Counted from the stretch's first letter, positions 32,565 to 44,815 are shown. The stretch is 64,000 nucleotides of DNA from Tolypocladium sp. Sup5 PDA-1 (GCA_000750105.3 JPHH03000010.1:310001-374000), one strand, 5' to 3'. The notes: generated by a model not told the origin, from the sequence alone. Numbers and translations are program-made.

Positions 32565-33640
32565 TTAGCTGTTGGCAATCTGGGATTAGGGTTAGCATCT
32601 GCATCGGGCACTGACAGAGCATAACACATACCTCGATGATGGCAGGGCCGGCGGCGACGGTGTCATCAGTGACGGAATCGTTGCAGCTGGTGAGGACGGC
32701 GTAGGTCTGGCCGGCGAAGCCCGCGGGGATCTTGACGGTGAAGCCGCCGTCGACAGGAGTGGCCTCGACAAACGTGGGGCCGGTGACGGCGATGAAGGCA
32801 GCGTAGATCTTAGTGTCACCCTGGGCACCCTTGAGGATGTAGCCCGGGGTCAGGAGGGTGACAGTGTCACCGGCCTTGACGGGCATCTTGGTGTTGGGGT
32901 CCAGGGAGAGGACGGGGAAGGCCTTGACGGGTAGGGCAGGGTTGCTCTTGGGGCAGGAGACGATGAACTGCGAGGCCAGCGAGTACACCTCGTCGATGGT
33001 CAGGGGGGTGTCAAAGGGCTGGGCGAAGGGCACCTCCTTGAGGCTGGATCGGAGGTACGAAGAGTGGCGGGCCTCCACGGTGAGGATGGAGCCCGCGGCG
33101 GTGAGGTACGTCTTGCTCATGATGTCGGCGGCGGCGCCGAGGTAGGCAGAGACGCCTACGCCCTCCAGGATGGAGGCGGTGGCAACGAAGCCCTTGACGT
33201 CCGTGTAGCCAAAGTTGTACTTGCACTCGGCGACGGGGGTGACGCCGGCGGCTGAAATCATGTCAGCTTCTGTCTTGATGTGTATGGTGGAATCGGGGTA
33301 ACTTACCCTTGAGAGCGCTGGTCAGGAAGGCGACGTGCTCGCTCTCGTCGCTTGAGACCCTCTTGATGTTGCTGTAGAAGGTCGCGTCGAAGCCGGCCGA
33401 GGCCAGCTCCGCCTCGGAGAACTTGGCCAGACCCTCGCGGTAGAAGGTGTCCTCGAGGTGCTCCAGGGTCAGAGCGTAGTTGAGGATGTCGCCTAGATGA
33501 GGTGGTCAGAGTTGACTGCTGGCCTACAACGGAGCTCAGATATACTCACCATCAGTGACGCCGTCACGCTTCTCGAGCGCAGGGGCGGCAGAGACCAGGC
33601 TGGCAACGGCGAGGACAACGGTGGCCTGAGAGAAGAACAT
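32565..33640 (-). CDS. Secreted ferritin-like (Rds1-type) stress protein
   Basis: Four exons, 33550-33640, 33307-33492, 32632-33251 and a 15-nt last exon at 32565-32579 (IANS-stop), give 303 aa. A signal peptide (MFFSQATVVLAVASLVSAAP) is followed by a KR dibasic site typical of fungal pro-sequences. The ferritin-like four-helix domain begins DILNYALTLEHLEDTFY, with HxxE-type carboxylates (LEHLE, SDESEH), and continues through GVSAYLGAA and LTVEARHSSYLR. A C-terminal Ig-like beta domain (TGPTFVEATPVDGGFTVKIP) follows. Family members are induced by starvation, desiccation or stress (Rds1). Without the small last exon the frame would run into an unlikely tail; the donor GTATGT and acceptor CCCAG support it. 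Confidence 0.88.
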
Positions 33641-34610
33641 TCTGATGCAAGTACTACAGTAGCGAGTGACGAGGTGTTTCGGTGGAGCAGAAGCAGAACA
33701 AGGGTGACGAGCAAGAGGAGGGTAGAGGGCACAGCAGACGGCAGGGGACGGCAGAGTACTTGGGTTTTATTCACCGGCACGCTCGCTTCTGGCTCCGTTT
33801 ACATGATGAGATTACTTTTGTCGTGCGTACGTGGTTGATTCCATATGCCGGACGCCAAATCACTTACCAGTGACACACTCCCGGAGCGTCCGCCCCGTCG
33901 AGTCGAGGTCCATGTGCACGAACGCTGAGAGTCAGCGTCTCTCAGTGAATACAACAGTATAAGCCAGGCTTCCCGATCAGGCCGTGGGGTGGAGAGGATT
34001 GGACATGGATGGCCAGGAACGCAGCCTCTCCGGCGCTACGCCTGCGTCCACCAGCCGGGACGGGGCTCTGCCGTGTGGGCTAGTCCACTTCGGGCCCGAG
34101 CCAATTCCGGCTCCCTGAGCCTCCGAGCGTGGCACGGCACGTCGATCGGGCACCATAACATGCCGCCACTGGCGAGTGCTCGACCACTATTAGTACCTGG
34201 GCCGCGATATCAGATCAAGCAAGGGCCCAGGTACCCGCAAGATGCGCCGCAGGTATGCGTGGCGATTGTTTCCCCGGGCTAGACCGCGGTGCTTTGATAT
34301 GACTGACGCGCTACGCCGCTAATACGGCATGGACTGCAGGACTAGTATACACATTTGCGAGAAGTCTCGGGCTCATCGATCTCCATGTTCGCCGATCCAG
34401 ACCAGGCGGCATCGGGTCATCGTTCTCGCCCACCTGTTGAACGAGGCTGTTTCCCTTACCCATCTGTTTCTTTTGCTGACTCTCTTCATCATCTCGTCTC
34501 CTCTTAACTCCCTGGCCTGCTGCTCCTGCTCCCGCTTCCGCTCCGCACCCCCTCCTCTCAGTCACTCGTTTACACAGCTCTTTACGCTCGTTTCCAGCAT
34601 CATCAGCATC
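33641..34610. other. Divergent intergenic region
   Basis: About 970 bp between two divergent genes for secreted proteins; both promoters lie here. A CT-rich leader (about 34440-34600) precedes the GPI-protein ATG. No gene or repeat is supported. Confidence 0.4.
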
Positions 34611-35141
34611 ATGAAGACTTTCTACCTCGTCGCCGGCCTCGCTGGTAAGTTTCACTCTTCATGAGTTCGCTCCACGTCTTACTCACAGCATCAAGCCTTC
34701 ATCGGCGTCCAGGCAGCGTCCAGCTCGACCGTCATCTGCCCGGAGTGCAAGCCCGCGCCCTCGACTCCTGACATCGTGACGCGCTCGCCTGTGCCTACGA
34801 CGCCCTGCACTGCGCCCCCCCTGACGACTGTGCCCGTCATGGTCACGTCGACCAAGACCACCACCACGGTCTACACCGTCACCAAGTGCCCGCCCACCGT
34901 CACCAATTGCCCCATTGGCAAGCCAACCACCGAGGTCATCACCTACACCACCGTCTGCCCCGTGTCCACCCCTGGCGGCGGCATGCAGACCTCTGGCGGC
35001 ACCGGCATACCCGTGCCCACCAACAGCAGGGGCATGCCCTCCTCCAGCGTCGTGCCCGTTGCCGGTGCCCGCAGCAACATGGTTGTTGGTAGCGTCGGCG
35101 GCGTGCTGGCCCTTGCTGCTGCCGCCGTCGTGTTGGTGTAG
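34611..35141 (+). CDS. Small GPI-anchored cell-surface protein
   Basis: Two exons, 34611-34644 and 34696-35141, join to 159 aa. The first exon codes for half of a signal peptide (MKTFYLVAGLA), completed across the intron (AFIGVQA). The mature part is Thr/Pro/Cys-rich (TSTKTTTTVYTVTKC, TEVITYTTVC) and should be heavily O-glycosylated. The C-terminus, after a Ser/Gly-rich stretch, is a hydrophobic tail (MVVGSVGGVLALAAAAVVLV) preceded by small residues, the layout of a GPI attachment signal. Expected at the cell wall or plasma membrane. No enzymatic domain. Fungal relatives are numerous and mostly uncharacterised. Confidence 0.82.
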
Positions 35142-36606
35142 GTTTCTCAATGAGAGACGTGGGTATTCTAAATCCAAACCCTGTTGGGCTCCTTGAGCGC
35201 ATCGCCGCGTGTATGATGGCCCAGGGGCTGCCTACTGGCGCCCCTGAGCTCCTGCGTCGACTATATTGTTCTTGTTACAAAGGAAAGCGGGGAGCAAAGA
35301 TGAATCGCTAGAACGTAAACGATAACTTCGATGAAGAGAATGAGGGGAGGTAGATACCTAATAATTAGTTGCTCGCTTTGCTCCGTTCTTCTTGATCGAG
35401 AAATTGGAGCTTGTTGAACCCCGACGACTTTTGAGCTACAACGTGAAGTAGGCAATCTTGACTCGTGTGAATATGCCTTCTAGTTCCTAGCTTGTTCAAA
35501 GGCGCGACCGATATCATAGTGGGCTACACAGTAGTCTACAACGCGAAGTTGCCCGCGTAAGGCCGTTGGCAGTAAGTTCGGCAAATCTGCCAGTGAGCCT
35601 AATGGCGGCGCATATGGTGGTTGAATATTTCGCGGCGTCCTTGGAAGCTCTAACTGTGTCCTGGAATGGGCCTGTTCATATTCGGACGGAGTCCACAGCT
35701 GCTTGCGGCAACTGATGACTCTACGTACGAACAGAGTTGGTTGAAACTCCCATACAAATGACGTGTGGCGTTAGATTAAGTTGAAGTGGCGACGGGTGGC
35801 GTTGGTAGAGATTTTCAACTCAAAAATCGTAAAGCGTGGCTTACCTATCTACAAAGTTAGAATCCCATGCTTCGGGGTATGCGGAGTAGGTGCAAACCAG
35901 CCCAAAAATTTATTCAATAAGGAACGTAAGTTACTAAGCTGCATCTCTTCAGATAAAGATAGCAATGGCATGATGATCTCCACTCAAGTGGTCCCTTAAC
36001 AGGCGTGTTACAGATATCTGCGGTGAGCTCCACCGACCATAAAATTTTATCCCACGGACAACATGACTCAAACCTTCTAGAATCCTTCCAATTACCACAC
36101 AGAAACATTGTGATTCGCCCATGGTAAGATTTCGCGGAGCCTCAATTCAGGCGCGCCCTGTTCTCGATGGCATCTCGCCATGCTTGTGCGGGACTTCCCC
36201 AGCAAATACCACCGTGGTCGTGGGATCACTCAATGCATCGTCTTGCGGGGGAACCGCCTGTACCCATGGGGTTTTGGAGGATACTTCGTGTACGAGTACG
36301 AGTAAGCAAACAAGCAAGACAAGATAAGGCATCAACCAGTGACCATGGATGGACCAAAGTTCAACCACCTCTCGCCATGTGGATCGCGATATGGATCCTT
36401 CCCGGCGCCGGCTTTTCACTCGGCCGTTCCTTCACTCGGCCGCTTAAAAGCTCGTCGCCCGGCTCTTGAACTTTTCTTCCGACTGAGCCATCCCCATCTC
36501 CATCCCCATCTCCATCCCCATCTTCCCGTCGCCCACTTGCCAGACGGGATTCCTCCTCTGTCCTCCACCAGTAGCAACAGCGGCGGCTGAGCATTCTCAT
36601 CTCACC
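35142..36606. other. Intergenic region
   Basis: About 1.5 kb without a supported gene. The part near 36480-36530 repeats CATCCCCATCTC units (a short CT/CA-rich tandem repeat) in the presumed leader of the permease gene. Confidence 0.4.
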
Positions 36607-38125
36607 ATGGCCGACCACATCACTGGCGCTCCGGCTCCTGCTCCTGCTTCCGTCAAGGATCAGGAGCGTACGGGCGGCCCCGACGTCGGAAAACCCGCGG
36701 CGACAAGCCAGCAGCCCCCGTCAAGGGACATGGCCGACAACGACATCTTCGGCGAGACGAGCGATGAACTACACGATGACCGACTGAAGCAAATAGCGCA
36801 AGATGGCAACGCGCACTTTCATCGCCTGGGATGGAAGCGCCTGGCCATTGTGACCATCGTCGAGGCCATCGCCCTCGGCGCCCTCAGCTTGCCCGCGGCC
36901 TACCACACGCTGGGAATGTTCCCAGGTGTGTTCCTGACCATTACGCTTGGGTTGATAGCAATCTTCACCAGCTACATCGTGGGCCAGGTCAAGTTGGCCT
37001 ACCCTCACATTGCACACTATGCCGATGCTGGAAGGGTGATGCTTGGCCGAGTTGGCTACGAGTTGTTTGGTGCCGCCCTGGTCCTCGAGCTCGTCATGGT
37101 GGTGGGATCCCATGCGCTGACCGGCAGCATTGCGCTGGGTAACATCAACGGTGGCCACGTCTGCTCCATCGTCTTCTCGGCGATATCGGCCATCATCCTT
37201 CTCATCCTCGCTATCCCTCCCTCATTCACTGAAGTGGCCATCCTCGGCTACATCGACTTTGCGTCGATTCTCGCAGCCGTTGGAATAACGATTATCGCTA
37301 CGGGTATCCAGGCCCGTGACTCCCCTGGCGGCCTTTCGGGTGTTGGGTGGTCAGCCTGGCCCAAAGAAGACGTGAGCTTCTCGCAGGCCTTTGTCGCCGT
37401 CAGCAATATCATCTTCGCGTTCAGCTTCGCGATCGGCCAGTTCTCATTCATGGATGAGATGCACACGCCCACCGATTACATGAAATCCATCTGGGCATCC
37501 GGTCTTATCCAAATCTCGATCTATACCTTGACCGGCGCATTGTGCTATGCATTCATCGGGCCCTCTGTTCAGTCTCCGGCCCTGCTATCCGCTGGCCCGC
37601 TCATCTCGAAAGTCGCCTTTGGAGTAGCGTTGCCCGTCATCTTCATCTCCGGCTCCATCAACTCGACGGTGGCTCTTCGCTATATCCACGGGCGAATGTG
37701 GAAGAAGTCGATTCTCCGATACATCAAGACGCCCATGGGTTGGGCCAGCTGGATTGGGCTTGTGACGGTTTTTACGATTGTTGCTTGGATCATCGCCGAA
37801 GCTATCCCCATCTTTTCCGACCTGCTGTCGCTTGCGTCGGCTCTCTTTGTATCGGGATTCTCATTCTGGATTCCGGCCATCATGTGGTTCCAGCTGCTGT
37901 GCAAGGGCAAATGGTATGCTCGAGAGAATATCCTCATGAGCATTGGGAGCATCGTGGCTTTCATCATCGGTGCCGTGACTCTAGTTGCTGGCACCTATGC
38001 TACTATTGTGGACATTGTAAGTTGCCCACCTGCTTAAGTATGATGATGAGATGACTGACTCTGTATAGATCAAGGAGACCTCGGATGGCACCGCTCACAG
38101 CCCCTTTACTTGTAGATCATCTTAG
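36607..38125 (+). CDS. Amino-acid permease (AAAP family, neutral amino acid / Mtr-like)
   Basis: Two exons, 36607-38016 and 38069-38125, give 488 aa. A 75-residue hydrophilic N-terminus is followed by about eleven membrane helices. Helix 1 carries IVEAIALGALSLPAAYHTLG, the conserved unwound substrate-binding region of the amino acid/auxin permease fold, and AFSFAIGQFSFMDEM marks a central helix as in fungal neutral and aromatic amino acid carriers such as N. crassa Mtr. The small second exon adds a soluble tail (IKETSDGTAHSPF). H+-coupled amino-acid import at the plasma membrane is the likely role. Appears intact. Confidence 0.9.
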
Positions 38126-39040
38126 GCTCGTGGCAAGCTTTTTGCATCAGTACTACTGCTAGTTTTGGTAGAAATAATAACGAATACCGCCGGCTTTCGC
38201 ATATGGCCGAAAGGCCGTAGAGTGATGCCTTCCCGCTACTGAAATATTTGTAGCGAGCTCAGCTAGGTATCAATCATTCCTTCTCATGAGACATGAGGTG
38301 GTCAGATCGACCGGGTTCGAACGCCACGATCTACGGATACCCCTGCAGCCACTCTACCCCTGCTCCCGCCGAGTCTTGAAACATCCTCCGAATCGTACCG
38401 GTTACCTGCGGCCAGTACGTCTTAGATCCATTGCCAAGAGACAATCAACGCTACCCAATACCAGGACCATCGTGTCCACGTTTGCGGAAAGTGCGTGTTC
38501 GGGATATCGACGTGGCGGAAAACCAGAGAGATCGGGTTCAATAGAAAAGAACCTGCATCTCCACCGAGCCCCATGGCTTGAAACTTGAAGCATTGTGTCT
38601 AGTGCTGTAACTAGTTTTGCGACATGTAGCTGACAATATCAATCGTTGATGGCCTCGTTTCTGTTGGCACCAATATCGTGTCAGGGGCCAGGCCAGCCAC
38701 GCAGCGACGCCATGGCTCAACACTTGCGCAAAAGAGCCTTGCTGACTTACCATTGATCGCTTCTTCACGCTTGGCAAAGGTAGAGCTGATGAGAGACAGA
38801 CGCCTCACAGTTCTGCACAAAGCGGGTGGGTGTTGGCATGGTGCAGGCAGGCCTGGTTGAAGTCTGTTCGGAACTTGGAACTTGGAACTTGGAACTCGCA
38901 GCTGAACCTTCCCATCACAACTCGCAATCCCTTCATCATGAGTCACGAGGTCCACGGCACCACGTGCTGGCAGCTTCTTCAATATCCCCGTGGCGTGCTG
39001 CAGTTGCCAACTCCGCGCCCTGCGTTGCGACAAACCCTCC
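38126..39040. other. Intergenic region upstream of the dynamin relic
   Basis: About 900 bp, no supported gene. The G-domain P-loop start expected of a dynamin is not recognisable here, so the 5' part of the relic is either deleted or too decayed to read. A triplicated GGAACTT unit is at about 38872-38896. Confidence 0.4.
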
Positions 39041-39836
39041 AGATTGGATGACTTGCAAGATATTTTCGGGAACGCCTCAGAAATCATGGGAGTAGGCAAT
39101 CATGGACCAAGGGTTTCCAAAAAGACGCTGCACATCGACGTCTCTGGATCTGCCCGGCTTGTGCCCCCTGGAATCCAAGTTGGACTCGAATGCAACAGCC
39201 ATCAAGGTCTTCCAGATGGCAAAGATATACTTGAAGAGCAACACAATCATCATGCCTGTCATTTCTGCACACACCGAGCTTGGCCATCAGACAGTACTCG
39301 ATGTATGCAGGTCCTTCGACCCCGAAGGAGAGCGGACGTTGGGGATCATCACGAAACTCGACCAGCTCTCGCCTTTGTCACTTCGGTCCCAGCAATATTG
39401 TCAAATGTCTCGAAACATCGAGGATTCCCATTTTCCTAAGCACGGTTCACATGTCCTACAGAACAAGCCCGGCGCCGAGAGCGGTGGAACCAGCCATGAA
39501 AGTGCGAGGACGTCAGGCGGCGAGCGACGCGAGACGCGAGAGACAATCCTCTCAAAAGATGTCTAGTCCCTTCAGCACAGTCTGGGCACGCTCTACACCA
39601 AGCAGATTCGATCAATTTTCCCGAATGTTATTGAAACGGTCGAAAATGCACTGGGCCGCCTCCGAGAGTCACCGAGGAGACTCGGGAAGGGTCGCGAATG
39701 CGTGCCACAGTATCTACTCGACATCGACTGCAACGTCAGCGACATCGGATGCAGTGCTACCAGGGGCACCTATGACGACAGGTTCTTCAGTGGATCCTGC
39801 CAAGTCGATCACGGCAGTCATAAGAGTGAAGAGTGA
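39041..39836 (+). pseudogene. Dynamin-family GTPase remnant
   Basis: Dynamin blocks appear in order: LQDIFGNASEIMGV and KKTLHIDVSGSARL in one frame, then after a frame change LDLPGL (the G3 motif region) and GERTLGIITKLDQL (G4, normally TKPD, here TKLD) from about 39150 to 39370. An in-frame TAG at 39564 interrupts it before LGTLYTKQIRSIFPNVIETV and GTYDDRFFSG from the stalk. The P-loop is missing, G4 is altered, and stop and frameshift are present, so it cannot make a working dynamin. It lies tail to tail with the P450. Confidence 0.7.
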
Positions 39837-39886
39837 AGTGTCGAGAAGCAACCTGTATGCTACTGATGACCCAAGAATTCTGCTCA

Positions 39887-41686
39887 CTATGGAGACTTTG
39901 CTCTTCCAGTGACCTTTACCATGACTTCGCCTCGTCTGTTGATGCAGTTCTTTGGTTTTCTTGGATATCCGACAGCACGGATGTAGTCCATGCGGACATC
40001 GGCAACCGTAGTCTCGAACAGCTCCATGTCAAAGGAGGACACGATTCTTGAGAGAGCCATGTACATCTCCGTAAAGGACAGCCTGAAGGAAGTGGTTAGC
40101 ATGGCTGTCGCATGACGCAGTCGCGTGGAGCTGGGATGATGCTTACTGGATGCCAATGCACTGCCGGCTGCCTTTTGCGAAGCTGACGAGGAACCGGGTG
40201 AGCGGGACGCCTTCTTGGGCAGCCTTGATCCAGCGCTTCGGATCAAAGGAGTAGGGGTCGGGGAATATAGCGGGATCTGTGTGCACAAAGTATCCCGCTT
40301 GGCTGACGGGAGTCTAAACGACATTAGCAACGGAGCTGGGGCTTGCGGGTCGCTTCAAGTGCTCATATGGCATCTTACTCCAGCGGGGATTGTGAAGCCG
40401 TTGTACTGCAGTGACTCGTCGGTTGCCACTCTGGGCAATCGGCCGACGGTGCCAAATGTGAGGCGCAAGCTTTCGTGCACCACGGCAGTCTGTCACATTT
40501 GGTGTTAGCAAACCAACTGCAAAGAGTGTCCGCAGCTCACCTACCAGATACGGAAGATTCTCAAGCTGCGACATGGGGTAGTCGTTGTCTGGCCGAAACG
40601 GCAACTGACTCAGTTCTTCTCGCAGCTTCCGCAAGCAGGCAGTATCGTTCAGGAGATAAAACATCGCAACGCTGAGGACTCTGGACGAAGTCTCAGTGCC
40701 CTCCATGAGAAACGTAATGCCTTCGTCGACAAGCCGACCAATCGACCGCTCCTCCGGTGGAATTTCCGGGTCGATGAGTGCCGAGAGAATCGCCGGCTGG
40801 AAACTCATTTTCGCCTGGTTCTTCGAATATGAAATGACGCGAGCCTTTGTCTCGCTCTCTAACCGACTTAGGTCCGCGACGGGTGGGCAAGCCACGCTCA
40901 GAATACAGGCGGGTACTTTCTTGAGGCAGGCTATGAGGCCGGGGATGAGTCGTGAGGGGTGGTATACGAACGAGACGCTGTGGAAGGCCTCGCTGAATAT
41001 CGTCCGAAAGTCCGGTGTATCGAGGTAGTCGAGATGTTCTCCGAGCATGTGGTACGAAATGACGTCTGCCGTCATCGCCGCGAAGGCGTCGTCCAGCATT
41101 ACCGCCTCGCCCTTTTCCATGAATTCTTCTAGGCGTTGGCATAGCTTAGTGATGCGGTCGTGTATCATGGGCTCTATGCTAACAATCGAGCGCTTGGAGA
41201 AGTAGTGGGCTAGGTAGGCACGCCGGGCTCGGTGGAGGTCGTGGCCGACGGTCGCGGCAATGGATGTGGTGACGTTGAACGCTCTCACGGTCACTGGGTC
41301 TTTGTTCACCCTTCGAGCACCGGGGGCGTAGATGTAGTTGTAGTTGTATGGATCCTTGATGTGCAGCTCTCTTGAGTTGATGCGAACGACAGGGCCTACA
41401 CGCCGTCAGCTCTCACCGAGTCCATGGGTCTGCGGGTGAAGTCTTGGTCCATACCATATTTCTCATGCATCCTCCCAATCTCAAAGAGATATGTGCCATC
41501 TCTAACCACATCGAACCAGAATTCGTAGAGGTTGCCGATTGCTGCCAGCTTCGGGCCGGGAAACGCACTCAGCGGGTGCCAGTACAGGTCGTACAGACAA
41601 GTCCATATCGCATAGGATGCAAGCGCAGAGCAGCCCATCCACCAGAGTGAATGGATCCGCACGTCTTCGAGCAAAGTCTCAAACAT
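39887..41686 (-). CDS. Cytochrome P450 monooxygenase
   Basis: Five exons, 41455-41686, 40545-41395, 40379-40489, 40147-40313 and 39887-40082, join in phase to 518 aa. The N-terminus has a membrane helix followed by the proline hinge HPLSAFPGPKLA. I-helix MEGTETSS, K-helix HESLR (ExxR), the DPKRW block and the haem loop FAKGSRQCIG (FxxGxRxCxG, the Cys being the axial ligand) are all present. The first intron uses a slightly unusual GTATGG donor. It is an ER-bound class II P450 of the type frequent in fungal metabolite clusters. Its 5' end faces a terpene synthase across a 945-bp shared promoter region, so oxidation of the terpene product is the natural hypothesis. Confidence 0.9.
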
Positions 41687-42631
41687 CGTGATCGTGGAGG
41701 AGCCGAGACAGCCGGGTTGCAAGAGAAACACCCAGACGTGCCATGGATTTGCAGAAAACTTAAAAGGCACTCCGGTCAACCCAAAGGCAGAAAACTCACC
41801 GCATACTTCGTGTTTCAGCCTTACCCGCGCCGTCTCTGCTGTCGGGTCGCAACTTGGCCAGAGCCGCTATACTTTGCCGCTGTCTCTGATGGACGGCTGC
41901 ACGTACCCGCATCAGGCGGCAGCATACGGAATATAAACAAGCTCCATGTTGCGCTGCATCTGACGTGTCTCATTTCCGGGCATTTCCAAATCCGGAACGT
42001 ACTTTATAGCACGAGTCTGGAAGGTACGGATGCATGAAGCTGCGGAGTGCGCGGCATGATTCTCCAGCCGTGGTCTCCAGCGCCACCTTCTGTTCCATGA
42101 TCGGACAATCAGAAACCATTCCGCAGGATGGCATCTCCAGTGGCGGTTGATGATTCCGCGCCAAGGAGCTTTTCTTCCGGCCTCATCTAAATGGAATTGG
42201 GATATCCCGTGTCATCTCATTTTCCTGCACGCGGTAGCATTTCAGGCCGCCTGCATGAGAAATCCGTGGAACACACAAAGCTGCACGTCATTCACAACTC
42301 AATGGCAAGTGGTTGTAGCACCACTTCGCTCCAGAATCACGTTATGCAGTCTGTTTCCTGGACAGCTTCCGGATTCGCCGCAGATAACATGTATGCTGGC
42401 CGCGTCTCTTGCCTGCACATGTCGGCCGAGTCCACATGCTACATCAGTCCATCATGATTTCCACCGGGAATCACATGGAATCTCAAGAATGAGGACTGCA
42501 AGGCACAGTATAATGCCGCGGTGGGCGAGCCCTGGATGATTAGCCTTGGCGATATATGTATCCTCGATTGCGCACGGAAACACTTCCTGTCGGACTCAGC
42601 AGACACGTCGTATCTGCTGGCACTCGTCAGG
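41687..42631. promoter_or_regulatory. Shared bidirectional promoter region of P450 and terpene synthase
   Basis: This 945-bp gap separates two divergently transcribed metabolite genes and should contain the control elements of both. Short open frames are present, including one in phase with the synthase beginning at ATG 42536, so the synthase may start up to 32 codons earlier. No binding motif is certain. Confidence 0.45.
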
Positions 42632-43829
42632 ATGTCTGAAGTATATCCGTCCTTACCATCAGATTATCGAAAATCGATTGCAGTGAAGAATGCGCTGAAA
42701 TGGGCGAGCCTATTCGCCCCTCGGATCCACGTACTTGGAGACACTCTTTGTCAACTCGAAAATGCATATTTCCTGGACATTTGGCCATTTGCCTCGGTGG
42801 ACCAGCGACGGTCTTTCCTGGACATGGACCTGCCTCGGTGCGCAGCCATGATGTTCCCTGAAGCTCTCGACTCTCGGATCCTGCCCTCCATGAGACTCAT
42901 TACTCTGTTCTTCCTGCTAGATGGTATTGGCCTGTTCCTTCCAGGGTACGGCCGCAGACATGTTGACGAAGTATGAAGACGCCATGGACAAGATGGGCTC
43001 TAAAGAGGTACCCTCGCCCTCCATGACGTTACCAAAGACTTTACTAAATGAGCATCCATAGGGCCAGGGTTTCGCCGACATCTTGGAACAGCGAATTCTA
43101 GTCGAACGACAATACATACCCGGCAAAGCGTGGTCAAAGATCCTACTCAACCTCGTCACCGAGATGGAAGCCATGGACGCAGAAAAGGTCAAAGAGGTGT
43201 TTGACCGTATGGTAGAGCTGTGCCGCGCTCAGGCAACCCGGTCTCAATGTCACAGGAGCCTCAGTGGATATCTCTTGGACAGAGATGTTGAAAGCGGTGC
43301 AAAGTCATTCCCTCCTGTCCTTGGTAACAATTGCGCGCCGCTAACACACCATAGGATGTCTCGGTCGTTGGCAAAGTGGGCAATGGACATTACAATCCCC
43401 GAAGACGAGCGCCCCTGGATCGAAGAGCTGGAAAGCAACATTTCCGCTCACTGGTCGGTCGTAAACGACCTCTTCAGCTGGGACAAGGAGACACTCGAGT
43501 CGAGGGACATGACGGGCAAGATTGGCGAGACAGTGTTCAACGCCGTCACTGTGCACATGGAGGAGCTGGACGTCGATGTCGAGGGCGCCCGCTACAGTCT
43601 CGCCAACATGGTCCGCGAACTCGAACTCAGGCATTGCTACCTGGTTGCGAGAAGGATAGACAGCGGGAAGCCGAGCTCCCCGGATGTCGTACGATATGTT
43701 CACTGCCTCGAAGATACAGCCGCCGCAAACGAGTCGTGGAGTAGAGTCACTGCGAGATACAACGTCGTTGGGGGGAAACTGCAGAAGCCGGTTGAGGAGA
43801 ATGTTGGATTTCGGCAGCTCTGTATCTGA
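42632..43829 (+). CDS. Class I terpene (sesquiterpene-type) synthase
   Basis: Proposed exons 42632-42923, 42958-43007 and 43062-43829 give 369 aa, usual for fungal sesquiterpene synthases; an in-frame ATG at 42536 is an alternative start. Blocks AYFLDIWPFASVDQRRSFLD and DLPRCAAMMFPEA precede the metal site. After splicing, the Asp-rich region reads FFLLDDMLTKYED, and the second metal motif is NDLFSWDKE (NSE/DTE, Asn-Asp-x2-Ser-x3-Glu), near residue 248. Both are needed to bind Mg2+ and the diphosphate. The first intron would be only 34 nt, and the fifth position of DDxxD is Thr, so this join is doubtful. A small intron or insertion may also lie near 43320-43360. Product unknown. Divergent from a P450. 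Confidence 0.8.
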
Positions 43830-44808
43830 TGTCTACATAGTTTAGTCACAACGGCATGAATTCAGTTCGTTCGGTTCAAACCGACGCATTGGAGTTGTCT
43901 GTTTGAACGCTGATTGAACCACCCTGGACACCAGCTCCTCGCTCTACCTGAAGCTCTCGATGTCTTATCCCAGAACTAGCCAATAGCAGTTAGATCCCAT
44001 TTTCATAAGAGGGCTAGTCCGTTATTACGGTCCGTCGGTGCAGGTTCTTGAATTGCCATGAGAACCTCGCTATGGACGACCCCCCGACACTCAGATTGCC
44101 TCGGACAGACTCTAGTTCCGCTACCAGCAGGAACGAAATGGCGGCTCTCCCTGCATAGACACTCTCAGACTTCAGTCAATGCTGGAGATTGCATATTACT
44201 ATCCTAGTCCTCCCATGAAGTGTGGCAAAAACAGCGAGCAGCAGCCAACGAGAGCCTACGCGGGCGGGAGCACTCGGTGCCGTAAGACAGATCACCTCAG
44301 CCGAGGCTCTGTATAATGTTTCTGCCGTCACTGACCCTGGGGAAGATCTCACCCGCGCCGCGCAAGGGCGGTGATTCTATGGACGATGCCGTTGTATTGC
44401 TGCCGGGCTTGCTTTTTCCGTCTCCCTGATTGGGGGGCGACCCTTGCGACGCGGCACCCTCAAAGACACGATCCGCCGCTAATTTGAGCTCACCGGGGCT
44501 CAGAAGCAACTGCTTTTTTATTTTTCTGTCTCTGTCTCCTTATTATGTTTCTCGGAGAGCTTCTCCGGCTGTTCCTGCTGGAGCTCCGCTGGCTGTGGTG
44601 CCGGAGTCTCCCTTTGGTGTGTTACTACCACGAAGCAGAATGCAAACACGGCGCCACCGTTTTCACTATAATATTATCGTCTGCGAGTTGTGTCTCATAG
44701 GCCGCGGTGTAGAGCTTCAGGAGTAGGAGAGAGCGAGGCTTGGAAGACAGCAAATCTCTTGCCCCTTTGACACCAAGACCGACGGCCCGAGAGTGACAGC
44801 CCGAAGGC
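43830..44808. other. Intergenic region
   Basis: About 1 kb between the terpene synthase and the hydrophobin core promoter; no supported gene. Short Cys-poor frames only. Confidence 0.35.
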
Positions 44809-44815
44809 TATAAAT
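44809..44815 (+). promoter_or_regulatory. TATA box of the hydrophobin gene
   Basis: TATAAAT lies 132 bp upstream of the hydrophobin ATG and is followed by a C/T-rich leader, the usual architecture of a strongly expressed fungal gene. Confidence 0.55.

Noticed and set aside
38300..38335. A GGTTCGAAC-type T-loop-like segment suggesting a tRNA
   Set aside because: The remainder of a cloverleaf is absent on both strands.
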